From: Candidatus Sabulitectum silens
Lineage (GTDB): Bacteria; Fermentibacterota; Fermentibacteria; Fermentibacterales; JCC-6
Direction: 5' to 3'
Assembly: GCA_001875255.1 (NCBI GenBank)
Contig: MJAN01000006.1
Span: forward strand, 62,001 to 126,000
Length of the DNA stretch: 64,000 nucleotides
Shown here: positions 1-10,617 of the stretch, one piece after another
Layout of the letters: each line of letters begins with the position of its first letter
How positions within the stretch are numbered: the stretch's first letter is position 1
Notes under the pieces: model-generated
The model's database searches: none
Told to the model about the DNA's origin: nothing
What the model saw: only the letters and a program-made list of their open reading frames with translations
Position numbers and translations under genes: made by a program

Positions 1-1
1 A

Positions 2-262
2 ATAAGCGGAATATCCGCAGGACCCGTCACACTGATCGCCGCCTCCGCAGGTGGTGGTGACATCAGCTATAGCGGGGAGTTCTCCCCGGGAGAATATCTA
101 CTGGAGAACATCCCCGGGGGCAGGTATACGGTTTCATGCTTCCTGGACAGGAACGGAAACTCCAGATGGGATCCCGGGGAGCCATACGGAGCATGGCCCG
201 GGGTGGTGGAGGTCCTCCCGGGAATGGATGCCCCGAAAACGGACATTCAGGTGGTTCCATGA
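2..262 (+). CDS. C-terminal end of an Ig-like/lipoprotein-type exported protein (partial)
   Basis: Only the last 86 residues are in the window; the gene begins upstream. The frame is open from base 2 to a TGA whose first bases form an ATGA overlap with the next gene. The segment reads as a small beta-sandwich: a glycine/proline-rich turn region followed by FLDRNGNSRWDPGEP, a pattern common at the end of Ig-like (Big_5 style) or DUF2141-like extracellular domains where an Asp/Asn-rich loop may bind calcium. No membrane segment is visible in this part. Function cannot be assigned from the fragment. Confidence 0.6.
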   Translation: MSGISAGPVTLIAASAGGGDISYSGEFSPGEYLLENIPGGRYTVSCFLDRNGNSRWDPGEPYGAWPGVVEVLPGMDAPKTDIQVVP

Positions 263-1031
263 ACACCTTCGACCCCCGGACATCCTTCAGGGCTGATACC
301 TGCACCGGATGCGGAATATGCTCCTCGGTCTGTCCGGTTTCCGCGGTGGTCACCGATAAGGGTGGGAGGGTGGTCTCCTTCCTGGACATCTGTATCCGAT
401 GCGGTCACTGCGGGGCTTACTGTCCCAGTGACTGTTTTGGTCTGCCGCCTGTGACCGGGGCGGAAAACTCCTCACTGGAAGGCAAGATAGATGCTCTATT
501 CAGGAACAGGAGATCCCTTCGAAGCTACAGGGAAGAACCACTGGATGAAGCAACCCTGGCCTCCATACTGGAACCGGTGGGCTTCTCTCCAACGGGGCAC
601 AACGATCAGGGGCTGAGGGTCAGGGTGATAAGTGGCAGGAAGGCCGTGGAGGACCGTCTGGTAAGACCCCTCGTCAGACTGTTGAAGATAGCCGACTGCC
701 TGGGAATGGTAACCCTTCTGGCAGGTCCGGCCCGGCCCATGGTGAAAAGGCTGAAAAGGGGGAGGACCTGATCACCTGGGGAGCCCCCTGCGTCCTTCTC
801 TTCTCCGCCCGATCGGAACGTAACCGGGGCACCGATGCGGTGATCGCCGCTTCCATGGTTTCGATCAAGGCCGAGGCTGCCGGTATTGGTATCCTCTGGA
901 ACGGCGTTGTGAGGATACTCGCGCCGCTGCTTGGCCTTGGGAGATGCTCAGCCGCTCTGTGCGCGGGACATCCCCGGCTCAGGAAGTATCAGAGGGTTCC
1001 GGAAAGGGACTGGAAGAGGACAGACCTGTGA
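259..1031 (+). CDS. Ferredoxin-nitroreductase fusion (frameshifted)
   Basis: The N-terminus is a two-cluster ferredoxin domain with CTGCGICSSVCP and CIRCGHCGAYCP, each the C-x2-C-x2-C-x3-C pattern of a [4Fe-4S] centre. From about residue 75 follows a nitroreductase fold (RRSLRSYREEPLD, the flavin-binding RRSxRxY start of the family). Such fusions are cytoplasmic FMN enzymes thought to pass electrons from the clusters to a flavin; the substrate is unknown. The frame breaks at a G5 run near 760 and resumes one frame over to the stop at 1031; adding one G restores a 258-residue protein, a normal length. The start overlaps the previous stop as ATGA. The gene ends tail to tail with the deacetylase on a shared TGATCA. 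Confidence 0.85.
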
Positions 1032-1942
1032 TCAGGGCCGCCAGGGCAGCTCCTGATGCAGGGAATACCTTTCGATACCCGGAGCGATAAGGTTCCGCCA
1101 GCCAAGAAGTCTGTTCACGCTGTAGAGGGCCATGTCTATCCTGCTTATTCGGTACGGGCTCGGTTTGCTCTCGCTGTAGAGCTCGCTGAAGTTTCCCACG
1201 GCTCCGTCTACCAGATACCCCTGAACCACCGCCGGGCGACCCCGGTACTCCATGGATGAAAGCACCTCCACCGCTTCGTTCCCCAGGGGAAGCCTTCCGC
1301 CGGGATACGCCAGGGTGTTTATCCCCGCTGTTCTCAGTCCCAGTCTTCTTCTGAATGAATCCAGCGCCGGAAGGACCTGTGTGTGATAACGGGAGGGATG
1401 GATCTCCATGAAGGAGGTGTGGTCCGCTGTGTGGTTGCCTATGGCGTGGCCCATGTCCAGTAGCTGGTTAAGTTTTTCCTCTGTATCGGTCCCGAACGGC
1501 ACCTTGTCCCAGCTGATGAAAAAGACAACACCGGTACCGAAATCGGGGTGTTCCTCAAGGAAATCGTTCACTATGGCCACGGCGCAGTCGGGATCCAGTC
1601 TGCGGGTCCCCCGGGTTCGTCGATGTACCTGAAATTGTCCTCCCAGCCGTCGTCGAAGGTGATCATCAGGGGTCTTCTGTCCCGGGGGACCCTGTAGAGA
1701 CCATCCTCTAAGTCCACGGGCTGAATGAGGAAGAAGCCGGCGTCGTAGAGTTTTCTCAGGTCTTCCCTCAATTTGAGGGGAGAGGCCGAATAGGCCGATG
1801 GAATACTGGTTATCTGGTGATAGGTAATCACAGGAATGCCGCTGGCTGCCGCCGGCTGCTCGGGGGCGGGGCCGTGGTGGAGCACCGGAGCGCTGGAGCA
1901 GCCCGGTGTGTACAGCGTAAGAAAAAGGAGAAGAAGGGTCAC
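1032..1942 (-). CDS. Lipoprotein polysaccharide deacetylase (frameshifted)
   Basis: Carbohydrate esterase family 4 (NodB) enzyme that removes acetyl groups from a cell-wall or exopolysaccharide. The GTG start gives a lipoprotein signal ending at the lipobox TPGC. Family motifs are present: TFDDGW (catalytic and metal aspartates) and NHTADH (the two metal histidines). The frame breaks near 1600 in a CCCCC-GGG stretch between the TFDDGW part and the rest; the repaired protein is about 303 residues, usual for the family. The start overlaps the stop of the upstream lipoprotein gene (GTGA), so the two are probably one operon. Confidence 0.85.
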
Positions 1943-2634
1943 AGGGGCACCACCGTGAGCCTGTCAAGGGAAACATCCATCCCTCCGTCGATGAAAACGC
2001 CTATCTGGCCGGTGGGGGGAACGGCGGTCCTTATTACCTGGATAAGCTGGCCGTTAACGGAAAGGTCCACATAATTTCCGTGGACCTCGGCGGTGAGCTC
2101 CACCTGTTCCATGCGATAGGGCAGTAGCCTGGAGGACTGGAAGGTATCGAGACCCATAACGGGTATCCACATTCCGTTCCTGCACCTCTGAACAGTGTAC
2201 TGGCCCCTTCCATTTACTCCGAGAAGCAGGAAGTCGTCGGGTCCCGAGGCCCTGAGGACCAGGCCGCATACCGAGTGGGAGGGGGCGTCTGAGATGTTGA
2301 AAACAGCCTGTACAAGACCGTTCTTCACAAGACCCGAGGTGCTGAGGAGTATGACCGGCTGGTCAAAATAGCCGTTGTCTATGTGAAGGGCTCCGTTGTA
2401 GACATCGTAGGGAATGTCCGGGCCGAAGGGGCGGTCGAGTACGCTCTGGAAGGAGCAGTTAAGAAGGGTATCCTCCGGAGCCGGGGCCTCCTGTTCGGTC
2501 AGTTCCGTTAGCGTGGAAGTCCGCTGGGGCGGAGTGCCTGAAACGGTACCCACGAAGAAGCCGCTTGTCTGTTCAGTTTTGCCGCAGGAGGCCAAGAGAA
2601 GCAATCCGGTGCCGATAATGTATATTCTTTTCAT
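1939..2634 (-). CDS. Lipoprotein with concanavalin/LamG-like domain
   Basis: The start at MKRIYIIG is chosen because it gives a clean signal peptide with lipobox LLASC; an in-frame start seven codons earlier is possible. After a Ser/Thr/Pro linker of about 35 residues, the remaining 170 residues look like a beta-sandwich of the laminin-G/DUF1080 kind (VCGLVLRASGPDDFLLLGVN, then VDLSVNGQLIQVI, then a terminal IDGGMDVSLDRLTV strand). Such domains bind or cleave glycans; here no catalytic residue can be pointed out. It is cotranscribed with the deacetylase, which suggests a surface-glycan role. Intact reading frame. Confidence 0.7.
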   Translation of the reverse strand: MKRIYIIGTGLLLLASCGKTEQTSGFFVGTVSGTPPQRTSTLTELTEQEAPAPEDTLLNCSFQSVLDRPFGPDIPYDVYNGALHIDNGYFDQPVILLSTSGLVKNGLVQAVFNISDAPSHSVCGLVLRASGPDDFLLLGVNGRGQYTVQRCRNGMWIPVMGLDTFQSSRLLPYRMEQVELTAEVHGNYVDLSVNGQLIQVIRTAVPPTGQIGVFIDGGMDVSLDRLTVVPL

Positions 2635-2674
2635 TGGGAGTATTCCTGTCCTCATAATAACGAACTGGTTGGAA

Positions 2675-3460
2675 ATGGATACGAAAACTATTGCATTGGC
2701 GGCTATCTGTCCAGTTCTCCTTTTCGGCTGCGAAGCCGGGGAGGCTCCCGATGCCCCTGGAACGTCCCCCGCCGGGCAAAATGCCGGCTATGCCGGCCCG
2801 GCCCCCCTTTATGCCGTTAGCCGCCCGGATTCCATGGAACATTTCATTGTCCTCACCGGAGACTCTCCACTTGTTGTGGTGGAAACCACCACCGGCGATG
2901 CCATAGCCCGGGGAGATACCGTTGCTCTGTGCTCCCACCCCTTCCTGGAGATCGAGACCGAGAGGATCAACATGCAGCTGGAGATAGCTCTGGCCACCGA
3001 AGATACCGCCGCTGTGGACAGCCTTCGGGGGATACTGGCCGACTCCTCGGTGTTCATCCCGGTGGTTTCCTCCTTCGATGGCATCATGGATGTCAGGGTA
3101 AATACAGGAGACCTGATACAGCCCGGGGACACCCTGGGGTCGGTCAGGGGCTCGCCGCCGGATTCGGTTTACGTACTGCTTCCCGGTCCCGGTCACATAT
3201 CCTGGCCCGTCGGGCTTCCCAACTGCACAGCAGTATCCGGAGGGCTTTTGTGCAACGGGCCTTTTCCCGGTGATTCCGCCTGGCTGCCGGGCACCTATTC
3301 CGTTGCCGGCCATTTCATCCACGAGGATGGTCTTGCCACCTTTCTTCTTCCCGAGTCGGGAGATACCATTCCGGTTCAGGTAATAGGCAACAGGAACGGT
3401 CTGCGAACGGTTTTCTCCCCGGTGCCCCTGGATTCCGTTCCCCTCCACCGCTGGGACTGA
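2675..3460 (+). CDS. Lipoprotein with HlyD-like lipoyl (barrel-sandwich) domain
   Basis: The ATG at 2675 is chosen over earlier in-frame starts because it opens a lipoprotein signal with lipobox LLFGC. The middle has the split lipoyl/barrel-sandwich layout of periplasmic adaptor proteins: GDAIARGDTVALC, a helical insertion of about 40 residues (ERINMQLEIALATED) and then SFDGIMDVRVNTGDLIQPGD. This resembles the membrane-fusion subunit of RND or ABC exporters, but it is short (261 residues) and no transporter gene lies beside it. The start is only about 40 bp from the divergent lipoprotein start, so the two promoters must overlap. Intact frame. Confidence 0.6.
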   Translation: MDTKTIALAAICPVLLFGCEAGEAPDAPGTSPAGQNAGYAGPAPLYAVSRPDSMEHFIVLTGDSPLVVVETTTGDAIARGDTVALCSHPFLEIETERINMQLEIALATEDTAAVDSLRGILADSSVFIPVVSSFDGIMDVRVNTGDLIQPGDTLGSVRGSPPDSVYVLLPGPGHISWPVGLPNCTAVSGGLLCNGPFPGDSAWLPGTYSVAGHFIHEDGLATFLLPESGDTIPVQVIGNRNGLRTVFSPVPLDSVPLHRWD

Positions 3461-4379
3461 TCAGCGGGGGAACCTGTTCACCGGTGAATGGCACTGGCCG
3501 CCGTTCCTGTCGAAATAGTTCTGGTGGTACTGTTCCGCCGGGTGAAACTCCCCCGCCGGTGACAGCTCGGTTGCCACCTGAAGGCCCTGGCCCTCCAGTA
3601 TTCCCACCAGTTCCTCCAGGGTTTCCAGCTGCCGGTGATCGGTGTAGAACACCGCGGACCTGTACTGTGTGCCGGTGTCGAAACCCTGCCGGTTCACCTG
3701 GGTGGGGTCGTGGAGCTCAAAGAACATCATTGCAAGCTCTTCGTAGGACACCCTGCTCCTGTCGAACATTACCCTGACGGTTTCGGCATGGCCGGTGGTG
3801 CCGGAGCAGACCTCCTGGTATGTGGGGTTGTCGATTTCGCCGCCCATGTAGCCGGATGTTGCGTCAAGGACCCCTTCGGTGTGATCGAAGGCGTTCTCCA
3901 CACCCCAGAAGCAGCCACCGGCGAAGTAGGCGACCTCTATGTTCTCCCCGGGAAGGAAGTCCATGGAGATTGAGTTCACGCAGTGCCTGGTATCGGTGGG
4001 TGTATAGCCTCTCCCGTGAAGACATGACCAAGGTGGCCTCCGCATGCGGCGCAGCGTATTTCGGTCCTGACCCCATCGGGGTCGGGAAGCTCTTCCACGG
4101 CTCCCGGAAGCGCGTCGTCGAAGGCTGGCCAGCCGCAGTGGGCCCTGAACTTGGTCTCCGACTCATAGAGGGGGCTCCGCATCTGCGGCATGTGTACACA
4201 CCACCCTCGAAGTGATCCACGAAGCGGCCGGTATATGGCCTCTCAGTGCCTCCGTGAAGGATCACGTATTCCTCCTCGGGGGTCAGCTCCCTGTATCCCA
4301 TGTTCTCGTCTCCATTTCCACCGGAGAGGGTCATCCCTGCGATGATCATCCCGACGGTTAGTAAAAAAGCCGTTCTCAT
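3461..4379 (-). CDS. msrBA: Exported bifunctional methionine sulfoxide reductase MsrB-MsrA (frameshifted)
   Basis: One polypeptide repairs both methionine sulfoxide diastereomers. After an N-terminal signal sequence comes MsrB: zinc cysteines CRRC and CAACGG, the stretch CGWPAFDDA and the catalytic RHCVNS. MsrA follows with its catalytic GCFWG and GYMGG, plus the C-terminal QYHQNYF region. The order B then A is the reverse of the commoner MsrA-MsrB fusions. Two breaks lie near 4160 (G5 run) and 4012; adding one base at each restores the chain of about 306 residues. The signal sequence suggests it protects envelope proteins. An AGGAGG-like ribosome site sits just before the start. It converges on the preceding gene at TGATCA. 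Confidence 0.88.
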
Positions 4380-4479
4380 AGTTGATTACCTCCATGTCCT
4401 GAAAACAATACTCGTGTGTTATGGTTCCGTGGTGTATATATTTCTGTCCTGACGGGACATGAAACGCAGGGAGGAATCT

Positions 4480-5706
4480 ATGTCGAAGGTTTTGTTCGAG
4501 TTCCGCACATCCTACGATTACCGGAAGCTGGGCCGCAGTACCATAGATGAGTTCCAACGCTGGAGGGAACAGGGCAGGCTGGGGTTCTTTGACCTTCCGG
4601 TTCAGGAGGAGCTTCAGGAAAGGACCAGGGCAAAGGCGGTGGGGTACTCCGCCTTCGACACCCTCTTCGTTGCCGGTATTGGCGGCTCCTCGCTGGGGCT
4701 TTCCGCAATGCTCTCCTTTCTGGGCGGGGTTTCCGAAAGGGTCTGCCTGATCGATTCACCGGACTCCCGCCTCATCCGGGAGCGCGTGGAAGAAAGGAGG
4801 GGGGGAAGGCGGCGATATGCATCATCACCAAGTCCGGCGGAACAGCGGAAACCCTCTCCATTTTCATGGAACTGAGAAGGCTTCTGGGCACCGACACCCC
4901 CGTTATCGCCATTACAGACCCGGAAAAGGGTCACCTGAGGAAGCTTGCCGGACAGAGGGGCTGGGACACCCTTCCCGTCCGACGTAGGGGGCCGATTCAG
5001 CGTGCTCTCGCCGGTGGGGATCTTCCCCGGAATACTGGCGGGTATGGACACCGACGGATTGCTCCGGGGGGCGGAAACCGTAAGGCAGGATTTCCTTGAA
5101 GGGGGAGAGGAGAGCCTTGCGGGAAGTGTTGCCGCTGCTTTCCTGTCCAGATTCGAAACCCATCCGGTCCATGTTTTCATGCCCTATTCCGATCGACTGT
5201 TCGGCACCTCACAGTGGTTCGCGCAGCTATGGGGCGAAAGCCTGGGAAAGGCAAGGGACCTGAAGGGGAACACCGTCAACAGGGGGCAGACCCCCCTGGC
5301 CTGCAGAGGCCCGGCTGACCAGCATTCACTGGTGCAGCTTTTCATGGAGGGTCCCCGGGACAAGACCATGACCATCCTTTCTGAGGAGTTCAAAGGAAGA
5401 GGCAAACCTGTTCCCGGTGAGTTCGCTTCCGTTCCCACCATGGCATACCTCGAGGGAAGGTCCCCCGACGAGCTCAGGGCAGCCGAGGCGGATGCCACCG
5501 CCGAAGCCCTGGCTGAAAGGGGTCTTCCCGTTACCAGGATGTTCCTTCCTGAAATCTCCGGGGAGTACATGGGGCAGCTCTTAATGGTACTGGAGATCGC
5601 AACTGTCATCTGCGGGCTGGCCATGAACATCGATCCCCTGGACCAGCCCGGTGTTGAACGGGGTAAAGTACTCACATACAGGGCAATGGGCAGGGAGGGC
5701 CATTGA
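4480..5706 (+). CDS. pgi: Glucose-6-phosphate isomerase (frameshifted)
   Basis: Interconverts glucose-6-phosphate and fructose-6-phosphate. The start at MSKVLFEF has a good GGGAGG ribosome site. Family landmarks are VAGIGGSSLG, the sugar-phosphate stretch ITKSGGTAET, PSDVGGRFSVLSPVG and the C-terminal QPGVERGK. Two breaks occur: in a G7 run near 4797 (one base short) and near 4972 in CCC (one base too many). The repaired protein is about 409 residues, the short bacterial form of the family. It is the first gene of the long plus-strand run and is divergent from msrBA. Confidence 0.92.
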
Positions 5707-6943
5707 TCCTCCTCCTGCTTATCCATACACTCCTTCCCGGCGGAGAGGCCTCCGACTGGTATACCCTTCTGCAGACCGGTCACTCATGGAAATGCTCCGC
5801 CGATCATCTGATCTCAGGTAACCGGGTGGGTGTACTTTCCGGCGGTCTGCCCCTGGCGGCCATCGGAGACATTCCGAATGAGCTTCCCTGGCCCGAGGGA
5901 GAGGTCCTGGACCCTCTGGCCAGCGGCATCTGGGGCGGCGGCCGGTGGAACACATCCTTCAAGGACGACCAGTTCCAGGATTCAGTGAGCCTTTCCCGCA
6001 TAGGTCTCATACAGAACACCCTGGATCGCAGCCGCTATCTTTTCCAGCTTAACAGGCCGCTTCCATGGGCCTCATCGGCAAATCTCGGCATGTTCAGGGA
6101 CGACACCGTATCCCTTAATTCTGCCCTTTTCCGCAGGGGGGCGCTCAACTCAGGTTAAGCGAATGGGGAGGGGATTCCGGCCACGGCTGGGGCTTCTGGT
6201 CAGGTTATTCCAGGGGACCCGGATACATCAGGGCCGGTTTCTCCAGGCTTTATGAAGACGACAGAAGACCGGAGATACTGGGAGGCCTGAAGACCGGTGT
6301 TGGCCCCTTCGAGCTTGAGTTCGGCGGCGGTGGGGCCAGTGTGGATTCCACGTGGGAGTACAGGGCCGCGGCGGGACTGCAGGTTCCCATAGGCGCTTTT
6401 ACCGCCCTTCTCGCCGCCGACAGGCAGATGGACGAGAACGGATACTGGGGCGGCCTCAGCTGGACCATGGGCAGTGTGCTCTTTTCCGCCATCCATTCCA
6501 GCCCCGCCGGGGGCAACCCCTTTCAGGTATTATCCCTTCGCCACAACGGCTTCACCCTGATCGGGCGGTTTTCCCACCACCCGGCGGTTTCAGCGGACAT
6601 GAACGCCCGCCGGGGCTTCCTTCGGGGAAGCGCCGCTGCCTGCTGGTTCTTCAGCGAGGATTCCCTGGAGATCAACTGCAACGGTCTTCTGGGGAAGGAC
6701 TGGTACAGGGGCAGGTTCGAGGCGGGTCCAAGGTTCAGGGGTTCCATGAACTCCTCAGGTGAATGGCAGGGCACCCTTGACGCCGTTGCGGGATTCGTTC
6801 TGCTTCCATTTTCATTCGGGGTTGGTTATGAGGACATAACCGGCGGGGAAGAGGCCAGCTGGTCCTTCGGAATAACATGGGCTTTCACGGACCTTCCACC
6901 GGAAGGGCCCGAGGGGGAAAGGGGCGGCGGTGAAAGAGATTAG
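5703..6943 (+). CDS. Predicted outer-membrane beta-barrel protein (frameshifted)
   Basis: Not recognised as a named family. It starts at a TTG that overlaps the pgi stop (TTGA). A short hydrophobic signal (ILLLLIHTLLPGG) is followed by about 390 residues rich in alternating polar and hydrophobic residues with many Gly/Trp/Phe/Tyr, and it finishes with repeated strands such as FSFGVGYEDITGGEEASWSF, typical of a barrel. The frame breaks at a G6 run near 6140. It may be one of several barrel proteins encoded beside metabolic genes in this genome. Confidence 0.55.
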
Positions 6944-7552
6944 AACAGCGGTTCTGGCTTCGGGAGCGGGTTCCAACTTCAAGGCCCTGGTGAAGGGGGA
7001 CACCGGCCCGGGAAGGATCCACATCCTCCTTACGGACAGGCCCGATGCCGGGGCGCTTGTACTTGCTGATGAACTGGGCATAGAGGCAGGTGCCTTTATC
7101 CCGGTCCCTATCGCACGAAGTTCTCCCGGGATGAGGAGAGGAACTGGGCGGATCTCCTTCTTGACATGGGAATTGAACTGGTTTGTCTGGCGGGTTTCAT
7201 GCGGATCATAAAGGGTCCCATACTGGAAGCCTTTCCCGGGAGGGTGATGAACATACACCCATCCCTTCTGCCTTCATTTCCCGGCCTTGATGCCCAGGGG
7301 CAGGCCTTCCGGTACGGGGTGAAGGTCACCGGATGCACGGTGCACTATGTCGACCTGGGCACCGACACCGGTCCGATCATACTCCAGGAGAGCGTTCCGG
7401 TCCTTCCCGGCGACAGCCGTGACAGCCTGGCGAAGAGGATCCTGGAGAAGGAGCATCTGGTATATCCCCTTGCGGTAAAGGCCCACTGTGAAGGCAGGCT
7501 GAGCACCGATGGACGGCATGTGTATATTAGGGACACGGCCGGCGCCGTCTGA
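6930..7552 (+). CDS. purN: Phosphoribosylglycinamide formyltransferase (frameshifted)
   Basis: Third step of purine synthesis: transfers formyl from 10-formyl-THF to GAR. N-terminal VLASGAGSNFKAL is the phosphate loop; LAGFMRIIKGPIL and NIHPSLLPSF carry the catalytic Asn and His; the downstream GCTVHYVDLGTDTGPII carries the catalytic Asp. The GTG start overlaps the barrel gene by 14 bp. One break near 7105 (a C run short by one) lies between the first and second thirds. The repaired length of about 208 residues is normal. Confidence 0.92.
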
Positions 7553-7568
7553 AGGGGACACAGTCGCA

Positions 7569-8502
7569 GTGAACGCTATTATCGCATATCTATTCCTTCT
7601 TGTGTTTTCCGGTGTGGATGATCCTGTCCCCGGGGGATCGGTCTTTCAGCTTTCCGTTAATGGAAGGGTTCAGCAGAGCCACATGCTGGCCTTCACAGCG
7701 GACCCCGGCGAGAGTATCACCCTTTCCTCCCAGGGGAATCTTTCATGGTCCATACCCTCCCTGGGGCTTTCAAGTGAAGGGCCCGACATCAGCTTCGTCC
7801 TGCCCCGGCGGCACGGCATATACACCGTAGTCGCCTCGGACTCGGTTTCCCTTCAGCGGTGGTCCATACTGGTTCCCCTGGGCAGCGAACAGGTTCGAAC
7901 CGCCACCATCAATTCCTTCCCCCTGGGCTTCTACGGCGATGGCACCACGAGGGACCACCTTCCTGAAAGGGGTTTCATCGAACTCTGGTCTGAAGACTAC
8001 CACACAAGGGTTTCCACCCACCTCACCTTCGCCGATCTGCTGTGTCATACCGAGGGGGACTGGCCCCAGTACATGGTGCTGGACATGGAAATGGTACACA
8101 AACTGGAAATGATCCTTGAAGAGGTAGCCCTTGTTTATCCTGAAGCCCGTGCTATCAACTGCATAAGCGGTTTCCGTACACCGGCCTACAACGAAGCCAT
8201 AGGCAACGAGACCGGTTTCAGCCTTCACCTATACGGCCAGGCGGCGGACATCTGGATCGAGGGCTGGCCGCCTAACGGGCTCATCGACGACCTCGACAGG
8301 AACAAGCGAATAGATGTATTCGACGGCGAAGTAATAGTCCAGGCAGCGAGGGTTCTCGAGGCCTCGGGGGAAGGTGGCGGTGGGGGGAGCCTCAGCCTAC
8401 AGGTGGATACCCACCCACGGTCCCTTCGTACACATAGATACACGGGGCAGCGCCGCGGTATGGCAGACACGGCGCAACCTGGTCGATAACCCGGTTATCT
8501 GA
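7569..8502 (+). CDS. Exported M15-family peptidase, D-Ala-D-Ala carboxypeptidase-like (frameshifted)
   Basis: The GTG start is followed by a signal segment (IIAYLFLLVFSG), then about 130 residues of beta-rich N-terminal domain. The catalytic part is peptidase M15_3 type: CISGFRTPAYNEAIG, then SLHLYGQAADIW with zinc His and Asp, and after the frameshift FVHIDTRG with the last zinc His. The break is at a G6 run near 8388; the frame after it runs to the TGA at 8500. Its likely role is trimming peptidoglycan stem peptides in the periplasm, next to an L,D-transpeptidase, which fits a cell-wall pair. Confidence 0.8.
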
Positions 8503-8514
8503 TCGGAGCAATGA

Positions 8515-9296
8515 ATGAAGACACCGTTTATCGTTCTGTTTTCCGTACTCACACTGGCCCTTGCGGCAAGCCTTTATACCGTCCACACCCTTGGCGGAAG
8601 GGTGGAACAGAGGGACCGGATGGCCGCCCAGGCCCTTACCCGTCTGGAGGAGGTGGCCGCACAGCGTGACACCCTTGCCCTTATAAATACCCTCCTCGCC
8701 GCCAGGGAAGACTCCCTGCCCGACCTCCGCCGGCGGGTCGATTCCCTCGAGGTAAGGCTTTCCGAGGCTGAACTGGTGCGGAACTACCTTGACTACTATC
8801 TGATCATAGACACCCACCAGAACAGGTTCCACCTTCGCAGGGGAGGGCTGCTGGTGAGAACCGGCTACTGCGGAACCGGCAAGGGCTGGGCACAGAACGA
8901 CAGCGGCCTCGTATGGGATTTCAGGACCCCCAGGGGGCTCAGGTACGTAATAAAGAAGGGCGATAACCCGTACTGGTACAGACCGGACTGGTACTGGCTC
9001 GAGCAGAACCTCCGTCCTCCAAGGCCCGGACAGGACATACTGATCCCTGACAGCCTCTCATGGGAAGAGCAGATAGTTTACTACAACGATTCTCTCACCG
9101 CCAGCGAAAGGGTATGGGTCCGGGCGGTACCCGGCGCCCTGGGCAATTACAAACTGGACCTGGGCGGAGGTATCCTCCTCACTACGGAGTGGGGAGGGGC
9201 AGGAATGTCAGTCACGGTTGCATCAGGCTGAGCAGCGACGACCTGGAAGCCATGTACAGGACCCTTCCAGTTGGCGCGCCGGTCCTGATATACTGA
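8515..9296 (+). CDS. L,D-transpeptidase, YkuD family (frameshifted)
   Basis: An N-terminal membrane anchor is followed by a coiled coil of about 55 residues (VEQRDRMAAQALTRLEEVAA onward), then the YkuD catalytic domain: YLIIDTHQNRFHLRRGG at its start and the active-site motif SHGCIRLS near the end, with its Cys nucleophile. Such enzymes make 3-3 cross-links or attach lipoproteins to peptidoglycan. The break near 9178 in CTCCTC needs one more base. It starts 12 bp after the M15 peptidase with a GGAG site, so they are probably translated together. Confidence 0.85.
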
Positions 9297-9312
9297 TTAA
9301 GGAAAGTGGTTT

Positions 9313-10617
9313 ATGATCCTATCATCATCCAGCAAAACCGTTAACCGGTTCCCATTGGGAAGGATCCTGATCATAGCAGCCGGTGTGGCCTGCATACTGG
9401 GAGTCCTGCTGATCCTGAACAACGGAGAAAGGACCCGGCAGGACCCATCGGCATCATCGCCGGAAACAGGACTGAATCAAACCGCCCCATCACCGGAGAA
9501 ACCCTTACCCTTCCAGCGGAGGTCCCTCCGGACCAGTGGCTCCAGGCATCAAGCGGGCCCGGGGGCAACCCGGCCTGGGCCCCGGCGGTAACCGCCCCCT
9601 TCGACACGCTGTGGATACTCTCCACCGGCAGGGAGATATTCTCCCCCCTGCGGTGATAGGAGATCATATCTATCTGGCGGGCAATGACATGACCATGCGA
9701 GCACTTAACAGACAAACCGGATCCAACCTCTGGTCAAGGACCGCCGAGTGCGGCTTCTCAGGCGGTGTGGCGGCGGATTCCCACAGGGTCTACTTCCCGG
9801 ACAGGACGGCTATCTGTATGCCCTTGACCGGAACACCGGCTCCGAGGTCTGGAAAACAGGCCTTGGCTACCATGTTTTCACCGATGCCTGCGTTCTCTCC
9901 GACAGCCTGGTGGTGGCGGGAAATTCCATGGGGTCCGTGGCCGCCCTTGATGTCTCAACGGGAGAGCTTGTCTGGAGCGGAACCATGAACGGCCTTCTCA
10001 TAGGCCCCGCTGCCTCAGGGGACACTGCTGTGTTCTCAAGCGAGGCGGGACAGGTCTCCGCCTGGGACCTCCAGGGGAACACCATCTGGACACGGAGCTT
10101 CATGTCACAACCCTCGGCACCCTCCATTTCCGGTGGCAGTGTCTTCCTGGGATTCTCCTCGGGAAAGGTTCTGGCCCTTCAGCTTTCATCCGGGGAAACC
10201 ATCTGGGAGACCTCCCTTGAGGGCGTCGCTGGAAGAACTGTTGTTTCCAGGCCGGCGGTTTACCGGGATTCCCTGATCCTGGCGGGAACCTGCGACAGCA
10301 GGGTCATTTGCCTCTCCCTTTCCGGGGGTGACCTTCTATGGGAAACCGCCCTGGAGAACTGGGTGACGGTAACACCTGCTGTATGTGACACCATCGTGTA
10401 CGCCAGCTCCGACGACGGCAGAATCCACCTTCTCAGTCTTAACACCGGCCTTCCCATCGACACACTGGAAACCGGCTCCTACTCCGGTACCCCCCCGGTG
10501 CTCATGGACGGCATACTCTACGCAGGGAATGCCGCCGGTGATTTTCTGGCCCTTGCGGGGACAGTGCCCCCCTCGACACACGAAACTGAACAGGAGACAG
10601 ATTGCCCAGCGGAATGA
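9313..10617 (+). CDS. Membrane-anchored PQQ-type beta-propeller protein (frameshifted)
   Basis: One N-terminal transmembrane segment (ILIIAAGVACILGVLLIL), a disordered linker and a repeat domain of the PQQ/BamB kind. Repeats of about 40 residues such as YLYALDRNTGSEVWKTGL, SVAALDVSTGELVW and VLALQLSSGETIWETSL form at least six blades. No cofactor-binding catalytic residues are visible, so a scaffold or BamB-like envelope role is more likely than a dehydrogenase. Three breaks (near 9488, 9645 and 9795) are each one base short. The end overlaps era as ATGA. Confidence 0.75.

Noticed and set aside
2573-3448. Minus-strand open frame of about 290 codons
   Set aside because: It is antisense to the HlyD-like lipoprotein and overlaps the other lipoprotein start; Gly/Arg-rich shadow with no motif.
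4459-5706. Pseudogenisation of pgi and other broken genes
   Set aside because: Breaks affect essential genes alike, conserved residues continue on both sides and most sit at short homopolymers, so sequencing error is a simpler reason.
9313-10617. PQQ-dependent dehydrogenase
   Set aside because: Only the repeat blades are seen; the calcium and catalytic residues of true quinoprotein dehydrogenases are not.
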